Source: Sinotaia quadrata
Lineage: Eukaryota > Mollusca > Gastropoda > Architaenioglossa > Viviparidae
Direction: 5' to 3'
DNA: 64,000 nucleotides
Assembly: GCA_028829895.1 (NCBI GenBank)
Contig: CM054180.1
Coordinates: 119,396,473 to 119,460,472, forward strand
Both the position numbers and the translations under genes were made by a program. The notes beneath the pieces were generated by a model. It was given only the letters and a program-made list of their open reading frames with translations. It was not told the origin of the DNA and did no database searches. Each line of letters starts with the position of its first letter. Position 1 is the stretch's first letter. Positions 42,030 through 54,111 of the stretch are shown here, piece by piece.

Positions 42030-43883
42030 CTTTTCCGTGTGATACATAAAGAATGTAATCATTCAACACGTTTTTGTCAATAAACGGACTGGTTGCGTAT
42101 ATTGCACTTAGTATAAAATCATTATGCTTAAAGTCTTTTATATATTGTCACACATGTTTGAATAGTTGTCAAGTAGCCTTCAAATGTTTTCATTATATAT
42201 TTATTATTAATATGATTAAAGTGTATTATTTTCCAATCTAAGACTATTTATTAATACTTCCGTAAGAGGTCGTGAATACTTAAAGTATCAAGAAAACGAA
42301 AGGGAGATAAATCATTCTAAAATAGGTGCCAAAACCTCAGAAATTGAAAGATCGCAGTTAGAATGGGACAGACTAGAAAAAGTGGAATGAGAAGAGTTGG
42401 ATAACAGACCGGAAAGCTAAGGTCTATAAAGAAAAATAACCTTGGCATGGAAAGATTAGAAAAGGATAGAGTGAAGGAAGAAGAGATGGAGGATTTTGAT
42501 TTAAGCTGGTTATGGATGGATGTTGATAGTCATGGTTGAAAAACTGATAAATTAGCCAGTTACAGTCCCCAAACTTAACATGGAATATAAAGGCAGAAAT
42601 AAGGCTGTTAAGAAAGTTGAGAAAGGCATAAAAACAGTTACTTTAAAAATCAGTGACGCTGTGACAGTTCAAAGCACTGAGGTAGTTAGAAAAGAGAGAG
42701 CCGGTACGGAGACTGATATAATATCGGTAAAAAGTAATGATGCGGTTAGTACTCAACCGGAAGACACGCATAACACAGCCAGTACTCAACAGATTAGTGT
42801 ACAAGGATTCATTGTGACAAACACTGACAGCCACTCCAACATATGTAAAATTGTGTCATCGTGTATTACAGTATTACGGTGGATCATGACGTGTCGTTTT
42901 CACCATCACGCAAATGAATGCATCATTTGCAGTGAATATAGGACAACGAATAAATATTCAGTTTCTGAATTATTAATATTTGTCAATGATGACATATCAG
43001 TAAACTTCAGTCTTTAACCTGTCCAGAATATATTACACACTCATAACGCATACACGATAGAAATGGTGTGTGTCAGAGTCAATAATATTTTCGTGAAGAA
43101 TATATCTTCAGTAAAACTTTACGAAAGTAATCAATAGTACTTTACCAATGATATCACATTCAATAGTTCTTAAATAAGGATATCAAAGTCAACAATACTT
43201 TATAAAGAATATTAAAGTCAATAATAGTACTGTACGGAAAATATCCAAGTTATAATTGCCTTACGGAAAATATAAAGTTAATAGTATTGTGCGGAAAATA
43301 TCAATGTAAATAATATTGTACGGAAAATATCATGTTAATAGTAGTGTACTGAAAATATCAATGATAACTGTAGCTATAGTAAAGATCAATGTTAATAGTA
43401 GTGTATAGGGTTTTGCTTTTTACTTATTCTGAAATGTAAGATAAGGGATTTGGGTGCAGATTTTAATAATCATTCCATGTCCAAAGGCACATCTACCAGC
43501 ATGACATTCCTCGTGGCAGCACATTGAATCTAAAATCCTGATTATGACAGTGACTACAGTGTGGATTGGACTTAATCAGACCTTTAATCCCAAATCGGTG
43601 TATGACAAGTGGCAGCACACAAAACTCTAGCATGTTGAAGGAAATGCACTAGTATTTGCTTACAGAAAGAACAACCTCTATTCTAAACACCCGAGTGACA
43701 TCAATTTAATAAGACTTTCAAATAATATTTCAGACTTTTCAACTAAGCTGGAGGATATTGTTTTAAGTGATATTAGACGACAGCATTAAGATACATCTAA
43801 TCAGACACAGAGAAACGAGCGCAAAGACGGACAACGCACACATTAACATGCTAAATATTAATTAACGAGCAATAAACACTTAC

Positions 43884-43933
43884 ACCTCTGCAGCTGATTC
43901 TTCGACCTCTTCTGTGGTCGCTGCCACACCCTC
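43884..43933 (-). CDS. Exon B, unit 16
   Basis: Consensus peptide; Ser codon TCA. Confidence 0.65.
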
Positions 43934-44771
43934 CTTGTTAATACAATGCGTTAAGATGAAAAGTATTCGAAGTATAATATTTGCAAATAGTCAACTTTGA
44001 TATTTAAAACAATAAAATTTACTCATTTTAACATTGAACTATCGTGATAATGTCTTCTTCGTTGAGGTGAAGATTTAACTTGTCATTTATGAAATGCGCA
44101 GAGAGAGAGAGAGAGAGTGAGAGAGTGAGAGAGAGAGTGAGAGAGAGAGTGAGAGAGAGATTGATTGACATGGACATATGGATGATGTATGGATGTAAAA
44201 TATATAATGATGGAAAGACAGATAGAATGATAGATACATAGATTCATGGCTGGATGGATTAATGACTGGTGAATGATTGGGAGGATGGAAAAAGATTGAT
44301 ATATACAGGATAGGTTCGTCTTGTGACAAATTCTGTTGTGCTTTTAGAAGCGTGTAAAATGTAGATAGGTAGGAGGATGGCTGGATTTGTGACTTGAAAG
44401 ATCGAACTTTTGTCTGATTAATATTTTCTGTTTCCATAAGAAATGTACTTTGGGAAGATATACAAATATTTAATGTTAAAATATATGCTAACGTTAACTT
44501 TACTCAGTCTATCTATCTATCTGTCTGTCTGTCTACATAATGTATATGTATCTGTAGATTCACATATTTGTATGTAACATATGTAACAACCAACTATAAG
44601 AGATTTTAGAAAAAAGTAAAAGTTTGTTAGTGACTAATAGGAGCAGATATTTAATACAACTATGGTTATGTATATTCTTTAAACAGATATTTAATACAAA
44701 TATAAGTTATGTATATTCTTTACACAGTGACTTATGTTGTATGACGTTTCTCTTCAGCACTATTTACTTAC

Positions 44772-44823
44772 CTCTTCTTCTGGTTTCTCTTCGGGTTCAG
44801 CCTCCTCTTCTTCTATATTTTGT
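44772..44823 (-). CDS. Exon A, unit 16
   Basis: 52-nt version. The donor is GTAAGT instead of GTGAGT, as in unit 18. Confidence 0.62.
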
Positions 44824-46613
44824 CTTTTCCGTGTGATACATAAAGAATGTAATCATTCAACACGTTTTTGTCAATAAACGGACTGGTTGCGTATATTGCA
44901 CTTAGTATAAAATCATTATGCTTAAAGTCTTTTATATATTGTCACACATGTTTGAATAGTTGTCAAGTAGCATTCAAATGTTTTCATTATATATTTATTA
45001 TTAATATGATTAAAGTGTATTATTTTCCAATCTAAGACTATTTATTAATACTTCCGTAAGAGGTCGTGAATACCTAAAGTATCTAGAAAACGAAAGGGAG
45101 ATAAATCATTCTAAAATATGTGCCAAAACCTCAGAAATTGAAAGATCGCAGTTAGAATGGGACAGACTACAAAAAGTGGAATGAGAAGAGTTGGATAACA
45201 GACCGGGAAAGCTAAGGTCTATAAAGAAAAATATCCTTGGCATGGAAAGATTAGAAAAGGATAGAGTGAAGGAAGAAGAGATGGAGGATTTTGATTTAAG
45301 CTTGTTATGGATGGAAGTTGATAGTCATGGTTGAAAAACTGATAAATTAGCCAGTTACAGTCCCCAAACTTAACATGGAATATAAAGGCAGAAATAAGGC
45401 TGTTAAGAAAGTTGAGAAAGGCATAAAAACAGTTACTTTAAAAATCAGTGACGCTGTGACAGTTCAAAGCACTGAGGTAGTTAGCAAAGAGAGAGCCGGT
45501 AGGGAGATTGATATAATATCGGTATAAAGTAATGATGCGGTTAGTACTCAACCGGAAGACACGCATAACACAGCCAGTACTCAACAGATTAGTGTACAAG
45601 CATTCATTGTGACAAACACTGACAGCCACTCCAACATATGTAAAATTGTGTCATCGTATATTGCAGTAGTAAGATGGATCATGACGTGTCGTTTTCACCA
45701 TCACGCAAGTGAATGCATCATTTGCAGTGAATATAGGACAACGAATAAATATTCAGTTTCTGAATTATTAATATTTGTCAATGATGACATATCAGTAAAC
45801 TTCAGTCTTTAACCTGTCCAGAATATATTACACACTCATAACGCATACACGATAGAAATGGTGTGTGTCAGAGTCAATAATATTTTCGTGAAGAATATAT
45901 CTTCAGTAAAACTTTACGAAAGTAATCAATAGTACTTTACCAATGATATCACATTCAATAGTTCTTAAATAAGGATATCAAAGTCAACAATACTTTATAA
46001 AGAATATTAAAGTCAATAAAAGTACTGTACGGAAAATATCCAAGTTAATATTGCCTTACGGAAAATATAAAGTTAATAGTATTGTGCGGAAAATATCAAT
46101 GTAAATAATATTGTACGGAAAATATCATGTTAATAGTAGTGTACTGAAAATATCAATGATAACTGTAGCTATAGTAAAGATCAATGTTAATAGTAGTGTA
46201 TAGGGTTTTGCTTTTTACTTATTCTGAAATGTAAGATAAGGGATTTGGGTGCTGATTTTAATAATCTTTCCATGTCCTAAGGCACATCTATTCCTCGTGG
46301 CAGCACATTGAATCTAAAATCCTGATTATGACAGTGACTACAGTGTGGTTTGGACTTAATCAGACCTTTAATCCCAAATCGGTGTATGACAAGTGGCAGC
46401 ACACAAAACTCTAGCATGTTGAAGGAAATGCACTAGTATTTGCTTACAGAAAGAACAACCTCTATTCTAAACACCCGAGTGACATCAATTTAATTAGACT
46501 TTCAAATAATATTTCAGCCTTTTCAACTAAGCTGGAGGATATTGTTTTAAGTGAAGACGGACAACGCACACATTAACATGCTAAAAATTAATTAAAGAGC
46601 AATAAACACTTAC

Positions 46614-46663
46614 ACCTCTACAGCTGCTTCTTCGACCTCTTCTGTGGTCGCTGTCACACCCTC
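46614..46663 (-). CDS. Exon B, unit 17 (variant)
   Basis: Reads EGVTATTEEVEEAAVE: three replacements relative to units 1-16, with frame and splice sites kept. Confidence 0.64.
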
Positions 46664-46827
46664 CTTGTTAATACAATGCGTTAAGATGAAAAGTATTCGA
46701 AGTATAATATTTGCAAATAGTCAACTTTGATATTTAAAACAATAAAATTTATTCATTTTAACATTGAACTATTGTGATAATGTCTTCTTCGTTGAGGAGA
46801 AGATTTAACTTGTCATTTATGAAATGC

Positions 46828-46910
<83 letters not shown>

Positions 46911-47526
46911 GAGTGATGGATTGACATGGACATATGGATGATGTATGGATGTATAATATATAATGATGGAAAGACAGATAGAATGATAGATACATAGATT
47001 CATGGCTTATGGATTAATGACTGGTGAATGATTGGGAGGATGGAAAAAGATTGATATATACAGGATAGGTTCGTTTTGTGACAAATTCTGTTGTGCTTTT
47101 AGAAGCGTGTAAAATGTAGATAGGTAGGAAGATGGCTGGATTTGTGACTTGAAAGATCGAACTTTTGTCTGATTAATATTTTCTGTTTCCATAAGAAATG
47201 TACTTTGGGAAGATATACAAATATTTAATGTTAAAATATATGCTAACGTTAACTTTACTCAGTCTATCTATCTATCTGTCTGTCTGTCTATATAATGTAT
47301 ATGTATCTGTAGATTCACATATTTGTATGTAACATATTTAACAACCAACTATAAGAGATTTTAGAAAAAAGTAAAAGTATGTTAGTGACTAATAGGAGCA
47401 GATATTTAATACAACTATGGTTATGTATATTCTTTAAACAGATATTTAATACAAATATAAGTTATGTATATTCTTTACACAGTGACTTATGTTGTATGAC
47501 GTTTCTCTTCAGCACTATTTACTCAC

Positions 47527-47578
47527 CTCTTCTTCTGGTTTCTCTTCGGGTTCAGCCTCCTCTTCTTCTATATTTTGT
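47527..47578 (-). CDS. Exon A, unit 17
   Basis: Consensus exon A; donor GTGAGT. Confidence 0.62.
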
Positions 47579-49356
47579 CTTTTCCGTGTGATACATAAAG
47601 AATGTAATCATTCAACACGTTTTTGTCAATAAACGGACTTGTTGCGTATATTGCACTTAGTATAGAATCATTATGCTTAAAGTCTTTTATATATTGTCAC
47701 ACATGTTTGAATAGTTGTCAAGTAGCATTCAAATGTTTTTATTATATATTTATTATTAATATGATTAAAGTGTATTATTTTCCAATCTAAAACAATTTAT
47801 CAGTACTTCCGTACGAGGTCGTGAATACTTAAAGTATCTAGAAAACGAAAGGGAGATAAATCATTCTAAAATATGTGCCAAAACCTCAGAAATTGAAAGA
47901 TCGCAGATAGAATGGGACAGACTAGAAAAAGTGGAATGAGAAGAGTTGGATAACAGACCGGGAAAGCTAAGGTTTATAAAGAAAAATAACCTTGGCATGG
48001 AAAGATTAGAAAAGGATAGAGTGAAGGAAGAAGAGATGGAGGATTTTGATTTAAGCTGTTTATGGATGGAAGTTGATAGTCATGGTTGAAAAACTGATAA
48101 ATTAGCCAGTTACATTCCCCAAACTAAACATGGAAAGAAATGCAGAAATAAGGCTGTTAAGAAAGTTGAGAAAGGCATAAAAACAGTTACTTTAAAAATC
48201 AGTGACGCTGTGACAGTTCAAAGCACTGAGGTAGTTAGGAAAGAGAGAGCCGGTACGGAGACTGATATAATATCGGTAAAAAGTAATGATGCGGTTAGTA
48301 CTCAACCGGAAGACACGCATAACACAGCCAGTACTCAAGAGATTAGTTTACAAGCATTCATTGTGACAAACACTGACAGCCACTCTAACATATGTAAAAT
48401 TGTGTCATCGTATATTTCAGTAGTACGGTGGATCATGACGTGTCGTTTTCACCATCACGCAAGTGAATGCATCATTTGCAGTGAATATAGGACAACGAAT
48501 AAATATTCAGTTTCTGAATTATTAATATTTGTCAATCATGACATATCAGTAAACTTAAGTCTTTAACCTGTCCAGAATATATTTCACACTCATAACGCAT
48601 ACACGATAGAAATGGTGTGTGTCAGAGTCAATAATATAAATAACTTCAGTAAAACTTTACGAAAGTAATCAATAGTACTTTACCAATGATATCACATTCA
48701 ATAGTTCTTAAATAAGGATATCAAAGTCAAAAATACTTTATAAAGAATATTAAAGTTAATAATAGTACTGTACGGAAAATATCCAAGTTAATATTGCCTT
48801 ACGGAAAATATAAAGTTAATAGTATTGTGCGGAAAATATCAATGTAAATAATATTGTACGGAAAATATCATGTTAATAGTAGTGTACTGAAAATATCAAT
48901 GATAACTGTAGCTATAGTAAAGATCAATGTTAATAGTAGTGTATAGGGTTTTGCTTTTTACTTATTCTGAAATGTAAGATAAGGGATTTGGGTGCTGATT
49001 TTAATAATCATTCCATGTCCTAAGGCACATCTATTCCTCGTGGCAGCACATTGAATCTAAAATCCTGATTATGACAGTGACTACAGTGTGGTTTGGACTT
49101 AATCAGACCTTTAATCCCAAATCGGTGTATGACAAGTGGCAGCACACAAAACTCTAGCATGTTGAAGGAAATGCACTAGTATTTGCTTACAGAAAGAACA
49201 ACCTCTATTCTAAACACCCGAGTGACATCAATTTAATTAGACTTTCAAATAATATTTCAGCCTTTTCAACTGAGCTGGAGGATATTGTTTTAAGTGAAGA
49301 CGGACAACGCACACATTAACATGCTAAAAATTAATTAAAGAGCAATAAACACTTAC

Positions 49357-49406
49357 ACCTCTACAGCTGCTTCTTCGACCTCTTCTGTGGTCGCTGTCAC
49401 ACCCTC
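49357..49406 (-). CDS. Exon B, unit 18 (variant)
   Basis: Same variant peptide as unit 17. Confidence 0.64.
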
Positions 49407-49570
49407 CTTGTTAATTCAATGCGTTAAGATGAAAAGTATTCGAAGTATAATATTTGCAAATAGTCAACTTTGATATTTAAAACAATAAAATTTACTCATT
49501 TTAACATTGAACTATTGTGATAATGTCTTCTTCGTTGAGGAGAAGATTTAACTTGTCATTTATGAAATGC

Positions 49571-49649
<79 letters not shown>

Positions 49650-50262
49650 GATGGATTGACATGGACATATGGATGATGTATGGATGTATAATATATAATG
49701 ATGGAAAGACAGATAGAATGATAGATACATAGATTCATGGCTGGATGGATTAATGACTGGTGAATGATTGGGAGGATGGAAAAAGATTGATATATACAGG
49801 ATAGGTTCGTTTTGTGACAAATTCTGTTGTGCTTTTAGAAGCGTGTAAAATGTAGATAGGTAGGAGGATGGCTGGATTTGTGACTTGAAAGATCGAACTT
49901 TTGTCTGATTAATATTTTCTGTTTCCATAAGAAATGTACTTTGGGAAGATATACAAATATTTAATGTTAAAATATATGCTAACGTTAACTTTACTCAGTC
50001 TATCTATCTATCTGTCTGTCTTTCTTTCTAATGTATATGTATCTGTAGATTCACATATTTGTATGTAACATATGTAACAACCAACTATAAGAGATTTTAG
50101 AAAAAAGTAAAGTTATGTTAGTGACTAATAGGAGCAGATATTTAATACAACTATGGTTATGTATATTCTTTAAACAGATATTTAATACAAATATAAGTTA
50201 TGTATATTCTTTAAACAGTGACTTATGTTGTATGACTTTTCTCTTCAGCACTATTTACTTAC

Positions 50263-50314
50263 CTCTTCTTCTGGTTTCTCTTCGGGTTCAGCCTCCTCTT
50301 CTTCTATATTTTGT
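50263..50314 (-). CDS. Exon A, unit 18
   Basis: 52-nt consensus peptide; donor GTAAGT. This is the most 5' tandem exon A in the transcript. Confidence 0.62.
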
Positions 50315-52079
50315 CTTTTCCGTGTGATACATAAAGAATGTAATCATTCAACACGTTTTTGTCAATAAACGGACTGGTTGCGTATATTGCACTTAGTATA
50401 AAATCATTATGCTTAAAGTCTTTTATATATTGTCACACATGTTTGAATAGTTGTCAAGTAGCATTCAAATGTTTTCATTATATATTTATTATTAATATGA
50501 TTAAAGTGTATTATTTTCCAATCTAAGACTATTTATTAATACTTCCGTAAGAGGTCGTGAATACTTAAAGTATCTAGAAAACGAAAGGGAGATAAATCAT
50601 TCTAAAATATGTGCCCAAACCTCAGAAATTGAAAGATCGCAGTTAGAATGGGACAGACTAGAAAAAGTGGAATGAGAAGAGTTGGATAACAGACCGGGAA
50701 AGCTAAGGTCTATAAAGAAAAAAAACCTTGGCATGGAAAGATTCGAAAAGGATAGAGTGAAGGAAGAAGAAATGGAGGATTTTGATTTAAGCTGGTTATG
50801 GATGGAAGTTGATAGTCATGGTTGAAAAACTGATAAATTAGCCAGTTACAGTCCCCAAACTTAACATGGAATATAAAGGCAGAAATAAGGCTGTTAAGAA
50901 AGTTGAGAAAGGCATAAAAACAGTTACTTTAAAAATCAGTGACGCTGTGACAGTTCAAAGCACTGAGGTAGTTAGCAAAGAGAGAGCCGGTACGGAGACT
51001 GATATAATATCGGTATAAAGTAATGATGCGGTTAGTACTCAACCGGAAGACACGCATAACACAGCCAGTACTCAACAGATTAGTGTACAAGCATTCATTG
51101 TGACAAACACTGACAGCCACTCCAACATATGTAAAATTGTGTCATCGTATATTGCAGTAGTACGGTGGATCATGACGTGTCGTTTTCACCATCACGCAAG
51201 TGAATGCATCATTTGCAGTGAATATAGGACAACGAATAAATATTCAGTTTCTGAATTATTAATATTTGTCAATGATGACATATCAGTAAACTTCAGTCTT
51301 TAACCTGTCCAGAATATATTACACACTCATAACGCATACACGATAGAAATGGTGTGTGTCAGAGTCAATAATATTTTCGTGAAGAATATATCTTCAGTAA
51401 AACTTTACGAAAGTAATCAATAGTACTTTACCAATGATATCACATTCAATAGTTCTTAAATAAGGATATCAAAGTCAACAATACTTTATAAAGAATATTA
51501 AAGTCAATAATAGTACTGTACGGAAAATATCCAAATTAATATTGCCTTACGGAAAATATAAAGTTAATAGTGTTATGCGGAAAATATCAATGTAAATAAT
51601 ATTGTACGGAAAATATCATGTTAATAGTAGTGTACTGAAAATATCAATGATAACTGTAGCTATAGTAAAGATCAATGTTAATAGTAGTGTATAGGGTTTT
51701 GCTTTTTACTTATTCTGAAATGTAAGATAAGGGATTTGGGTGCAGATTTTAATAATCATTCCATGTCCTAAGGCACATCTACCAGCATGACATTCCTCGT
51801 GGCAGCACATTGAATCTAAAATCTTGATTATGACAGTGACTACAGTGTGGCTTGTTCTTAATCAGTCCTTTAATCACAAATCGGTGTATGACAAGAAACT
51901 ATGGCATAATGTATCATTCCGATTCTTTAAAAATTGATAAAAATTTCTTTGTATGAAATTATTATTAATTGTTCATTCTTGTATATCTCTTATTGAAACA
52001 TAAAATTCTATTGTTTTTACTTTAACGCAACTTGTAGTTATAATCTCATGATTACGTCATGCTCTCTGTCCGTCTCTAC

Positions 52080-52230
52080 ATCTATATATGTACCGACTGT
52101 ACAAAATCCTTTTATCTGTTTTGTAAGTGAGTGGGGCGGGAGGCGGGAGTCGAATTGACGTGGGCGCACTCGTCTATCAGCGTAACAGTTGCAGATATGC
52201 ATACGTAACCAGTGGTCCATCCTCTGCATT
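52080..52230 (-). mobile_element. Possible tRNA-derived SINE
   Basis: On the minus strand TGGACCACTGG (52209-52219) resembles an A box, and AATTCGACTCC (52146-52156) resembles a B box with 9 of 11 consensus positions. Their spacing fits a tRNA-like head. The ends are not defined and no poly-A or tail repeat is clear. Confidence 0.35.
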
Positions 52231-52363
52231 AGCACTTGTAGATTTTTTAATGATAACTAAATGCTGATATTGATATGATTCATTAATAAAAAGTCTCCCT
52301 GGAGTATGGCGGCGAGTGTAATGACGGTAGTATTAGTTATTGGTACGACACGTAAACTTGTCG

Positions 52364-52623
52364 AGCAACTCTCAATCATTTCTGCTATGGTGTGGTAGAG
52401 GTCTCATTGATACGTCGTTATTACGGACAACAACTCTCAATCTTTTCTGCTATGGTGTGGTAGAGGTCTCATTGATACGTCGTTATTACGGACATCAACT
52501 CTCAAACATTTCTGCTATGGTATAGTAGAGGTCTCATTAATACGTCGTTATTACGGACAACAACTCTCAAACATTGCTGTATATGGTGTGGTAGAGGTCT
52601 CATTGATACGTCTCATTACGGAC
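52364..52623. repeat. 65-bp minisatellite, 4 copies
   Basis: Four adjacent copies of 65 bp start at 52364, 52429, 52494 and 52559 and share CAACTCTCAA, GGTAGAGGTCTCATT and ACGGAC. The third and fourth are the most diverged. Confidence 0.93.
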
Positions 52624-53147
52624 AATAATGCACGAACTAAATATAAATAACTAGTCTCCAGAAATTATCTTTCATACTTTGGAAAGGAAAAAATAATTCC
52701 AAACATCTCCGGTATAGTCAGTCGGGCGTCGGATCACGACTCTTGGTTTGTATCACAAACCGTAAATAGTTCACTGAGCTCTTCATTAAATATTTGGAAC
52801 TTTATAGTACTTTTTTAAAAAACCAACACTTACAGAGAACGGTTTTAGTTTGTCTATTCACCGTACGTTAAAGTGGCAGCACACAAAATTCTAGCATGTT
52901 GAAGGAAATGCACTAGTATTTGCTTACAGAAAGAACAACCTCTATTCTAAACACCCGAGTAACATTAATTTAATTAGACTTTCAAATAATATTTCAGCCT
53001 TGTCAACTAAGCTGGAGGTTATTGTTTTAAGTGATATTAGACGACAGCATTAAGATAAATCTAATCAGACACAGTAAAACGAGAGCAAAGACCGACAACG
53101 CACACATTAACATGCTAAAAATTAATTAACGAGCAATAAACACTTAC

Positions 53148-53197
53148 ACCTCTGCAGCTGCTGTTTCGACGTCTTCTGTGGTCGCTGTCACACCCTC
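53148..53197 (-). CDS. Exon B, unit 19 (most diverged tandem copy)
   Basis: Reads EGVTATTEDVETAAAE plus GT. It shares Thr at position 4 and Ala at position 13 with units 17 and 18 and adds E9D and E12T. Frame, length and splice sites are conserved despite the replacements. Confidence 0.65.
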
Positions 53198-53361
53198 CTT
53201 GTTAATACAAAGCGTTAAAATGAAAATTATTCGAAATTTGATATTTGCAAGTAGTCAATTTTGATATTTAAAACAATAAAATTTACTCATTTTAACATTG
53301 AACTATTGTGATAATGTCTTCTTCGTTGAAGTGAAGATTTAACTTGTCATTTATGAAATGC

Positions 53362-53434
<73 letters not shown>

Positions 53435-53798
53435 TGGATAGACATGGATATATGGATGATGTATGGATGTATAATATAATGATGGATAGACAGACAGAAT
53501 GATAGGTACATAGATTCATGGCTGGATGGATTGATGACTGGTGAAAGATTGGGTGGATGGAAAAAGATTGATATATACAACGATATACAGGATAGGTTCG
53601 TTTTGTGACAAATTCTGTTGTGCTTTTAGAAGCGTGTAAAATGTAGATAGGTAGGAGGATGGCTGGATTTGTGACTAGAAAGATCGAACTAATTTATATT
53701 TGTCTGATTAATATTTTCTGTTTCCATAAGAAAAGTACTTTGGGAAGATATACAAATATTTAATGTTAAAATATTTGCTAACGTTAACTTTACTCAGT

Positions 53799-54111
53799 TA
53801 ATAGAACATCACCATCCTAGTTAATATATGAAACAGACTACAAAATAAAAATAAATATTTGTAGTAAGAAAATAAAGCGTACAATTGTTCTTTATTATAA
53901 GTTCTATAAAATGAATGAACATTACATGGATATAAAAACGCGTTATTATAGAAAATACACTTTGTAATTTTATGTATACTTCGAGGTATTTGGCTTGAGT
54001 TAGACTATTAACAGGACAGCTTATAAATTATCCCCACAGTTTGAAATGCAATTTGAACTCCTGTATTTAAGAAATAGTTTTCATCTAATTCATATTTGCT
54101 TGATGACTCAC
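53799..54111. other. Intron flanking the array, no feature
   Basis: AT-rich single-copy sequence begins where similarity to the unit stops. It is an intron of the A/B gene in the model. Nothing else is seen. Confidence 0.5.

Larger units (their letters stand above)
39399..42230. repeat. Tandem unit 15 (2832 bp)
   Basis: Closely matches unit 14, including TTGTGGTTTTAG near 41504. Antisense frame 39748-40185 intact; GA tract 41269-41328. Confidence 0.97.
42231..45024. repeat. Tandem unit 16 (2794 bp)
   Basis: The left part carries the unit 13-15 markers (TATCAAG, ATAGGTGCC). The right part lacks both the 41-bp extra copy and the exon A codon deletion, so it is a junction copy between subfamilies. 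GA tract 44101-44160; antisense frame 42580-43017 intact with several replacements. Confidence 0.97.
45025..47779. repeat. Tandem unit 17 (2755 bp)
   Basis: Shares two deletions with unit 18: loss of the CCAGCATGACA segment near 46291, and loss of about 54 bp (TATTAGACGACAGC and following) near 46554. The antisense frame is cut by TAA near 45525. GA tract about 46831-46914. Confidence 0.97.
47780..50515. repeat. Tandem unit 18 (2736 bp)
   Basis: Shortest full copy and sister of unit 17 by shared deletions. A further change removes the TTTTCGTGAAGAATATAT segment near 48638. The tetranucleotide run ends CTTTCTTTCTAATG near 50025. The antisense start is disrupted. GA tract about 49574-49651. 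Confidence 0.97.
51896..52870. mobile_element. 975-bp insertion in unit 19
   Basis: The unit sequence GACAAG|TGGCAG found in all other copies is split here. AAG occurs on both sides (51893-51895 and 52871-52873), which could be a 3-bp target duplication or chance. No terminal inverted repeats are seen. The insert carries a tRNA-SINE-like segment and a 4-copy minisatellite. A 7-bp hairpin stem (GGTTTGT/ACAAACC) lies at 52745-52761. Confidence 0.6.
50516..53798. repeat. Tandem unit 19, interrupted and 3'-truncated
   Basis: The last copy is in two pieces, 50516-51895 and 52871-53798, split by unrelated sequence. Similarity stops at TACTCAGT (53791-53798), inside the CTAT run, so this unit has exon B but no tandem exon A. 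The diverged exon A at 54112-54175 takes its place. The antisense frame is cut by TAA near 51016. GA tract 53365-53432. Confidence 0.95.

Noticed and set aside
1655..50314. Alternative Lys/Arg-rich frame through the A and B exons
   Set aside because: It is also open, but it needs different acceptors and donors, and it is not supported by the phases and conserved Asn of the single-copy A/B exons.
13678..50327. 70- to 93-codon plus frames starting MLVTNRSRY
   Set aside because: They run across exon A on the opposite strand; their apparent Leu/Ser-rich part is the complement of the Glu-coding exon.
414..51120. 63-codon minus frames starting MAVSVCH in most units
   Set aside because: They lie wholly within the antisense frame region, lack splice or domain evidence, and are shadows of it.
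1815..53580. Open frames rich in Ser-Leu or Arg-Glu repeats in each unit, including those starting METENINQTKVRSF
   Set aside because: They are translations of the (GA)n microsatellite with flanking intron. Their lengths follow the tract length and they have no other support.
1..53798. Array as rDNA, histone cluster, tRNA cluster or CRISPR
   Set aside because: No rRNA, histone or tRNA sequence is present; the unit is 2.8 kb with no short repeat-spacer pattern.
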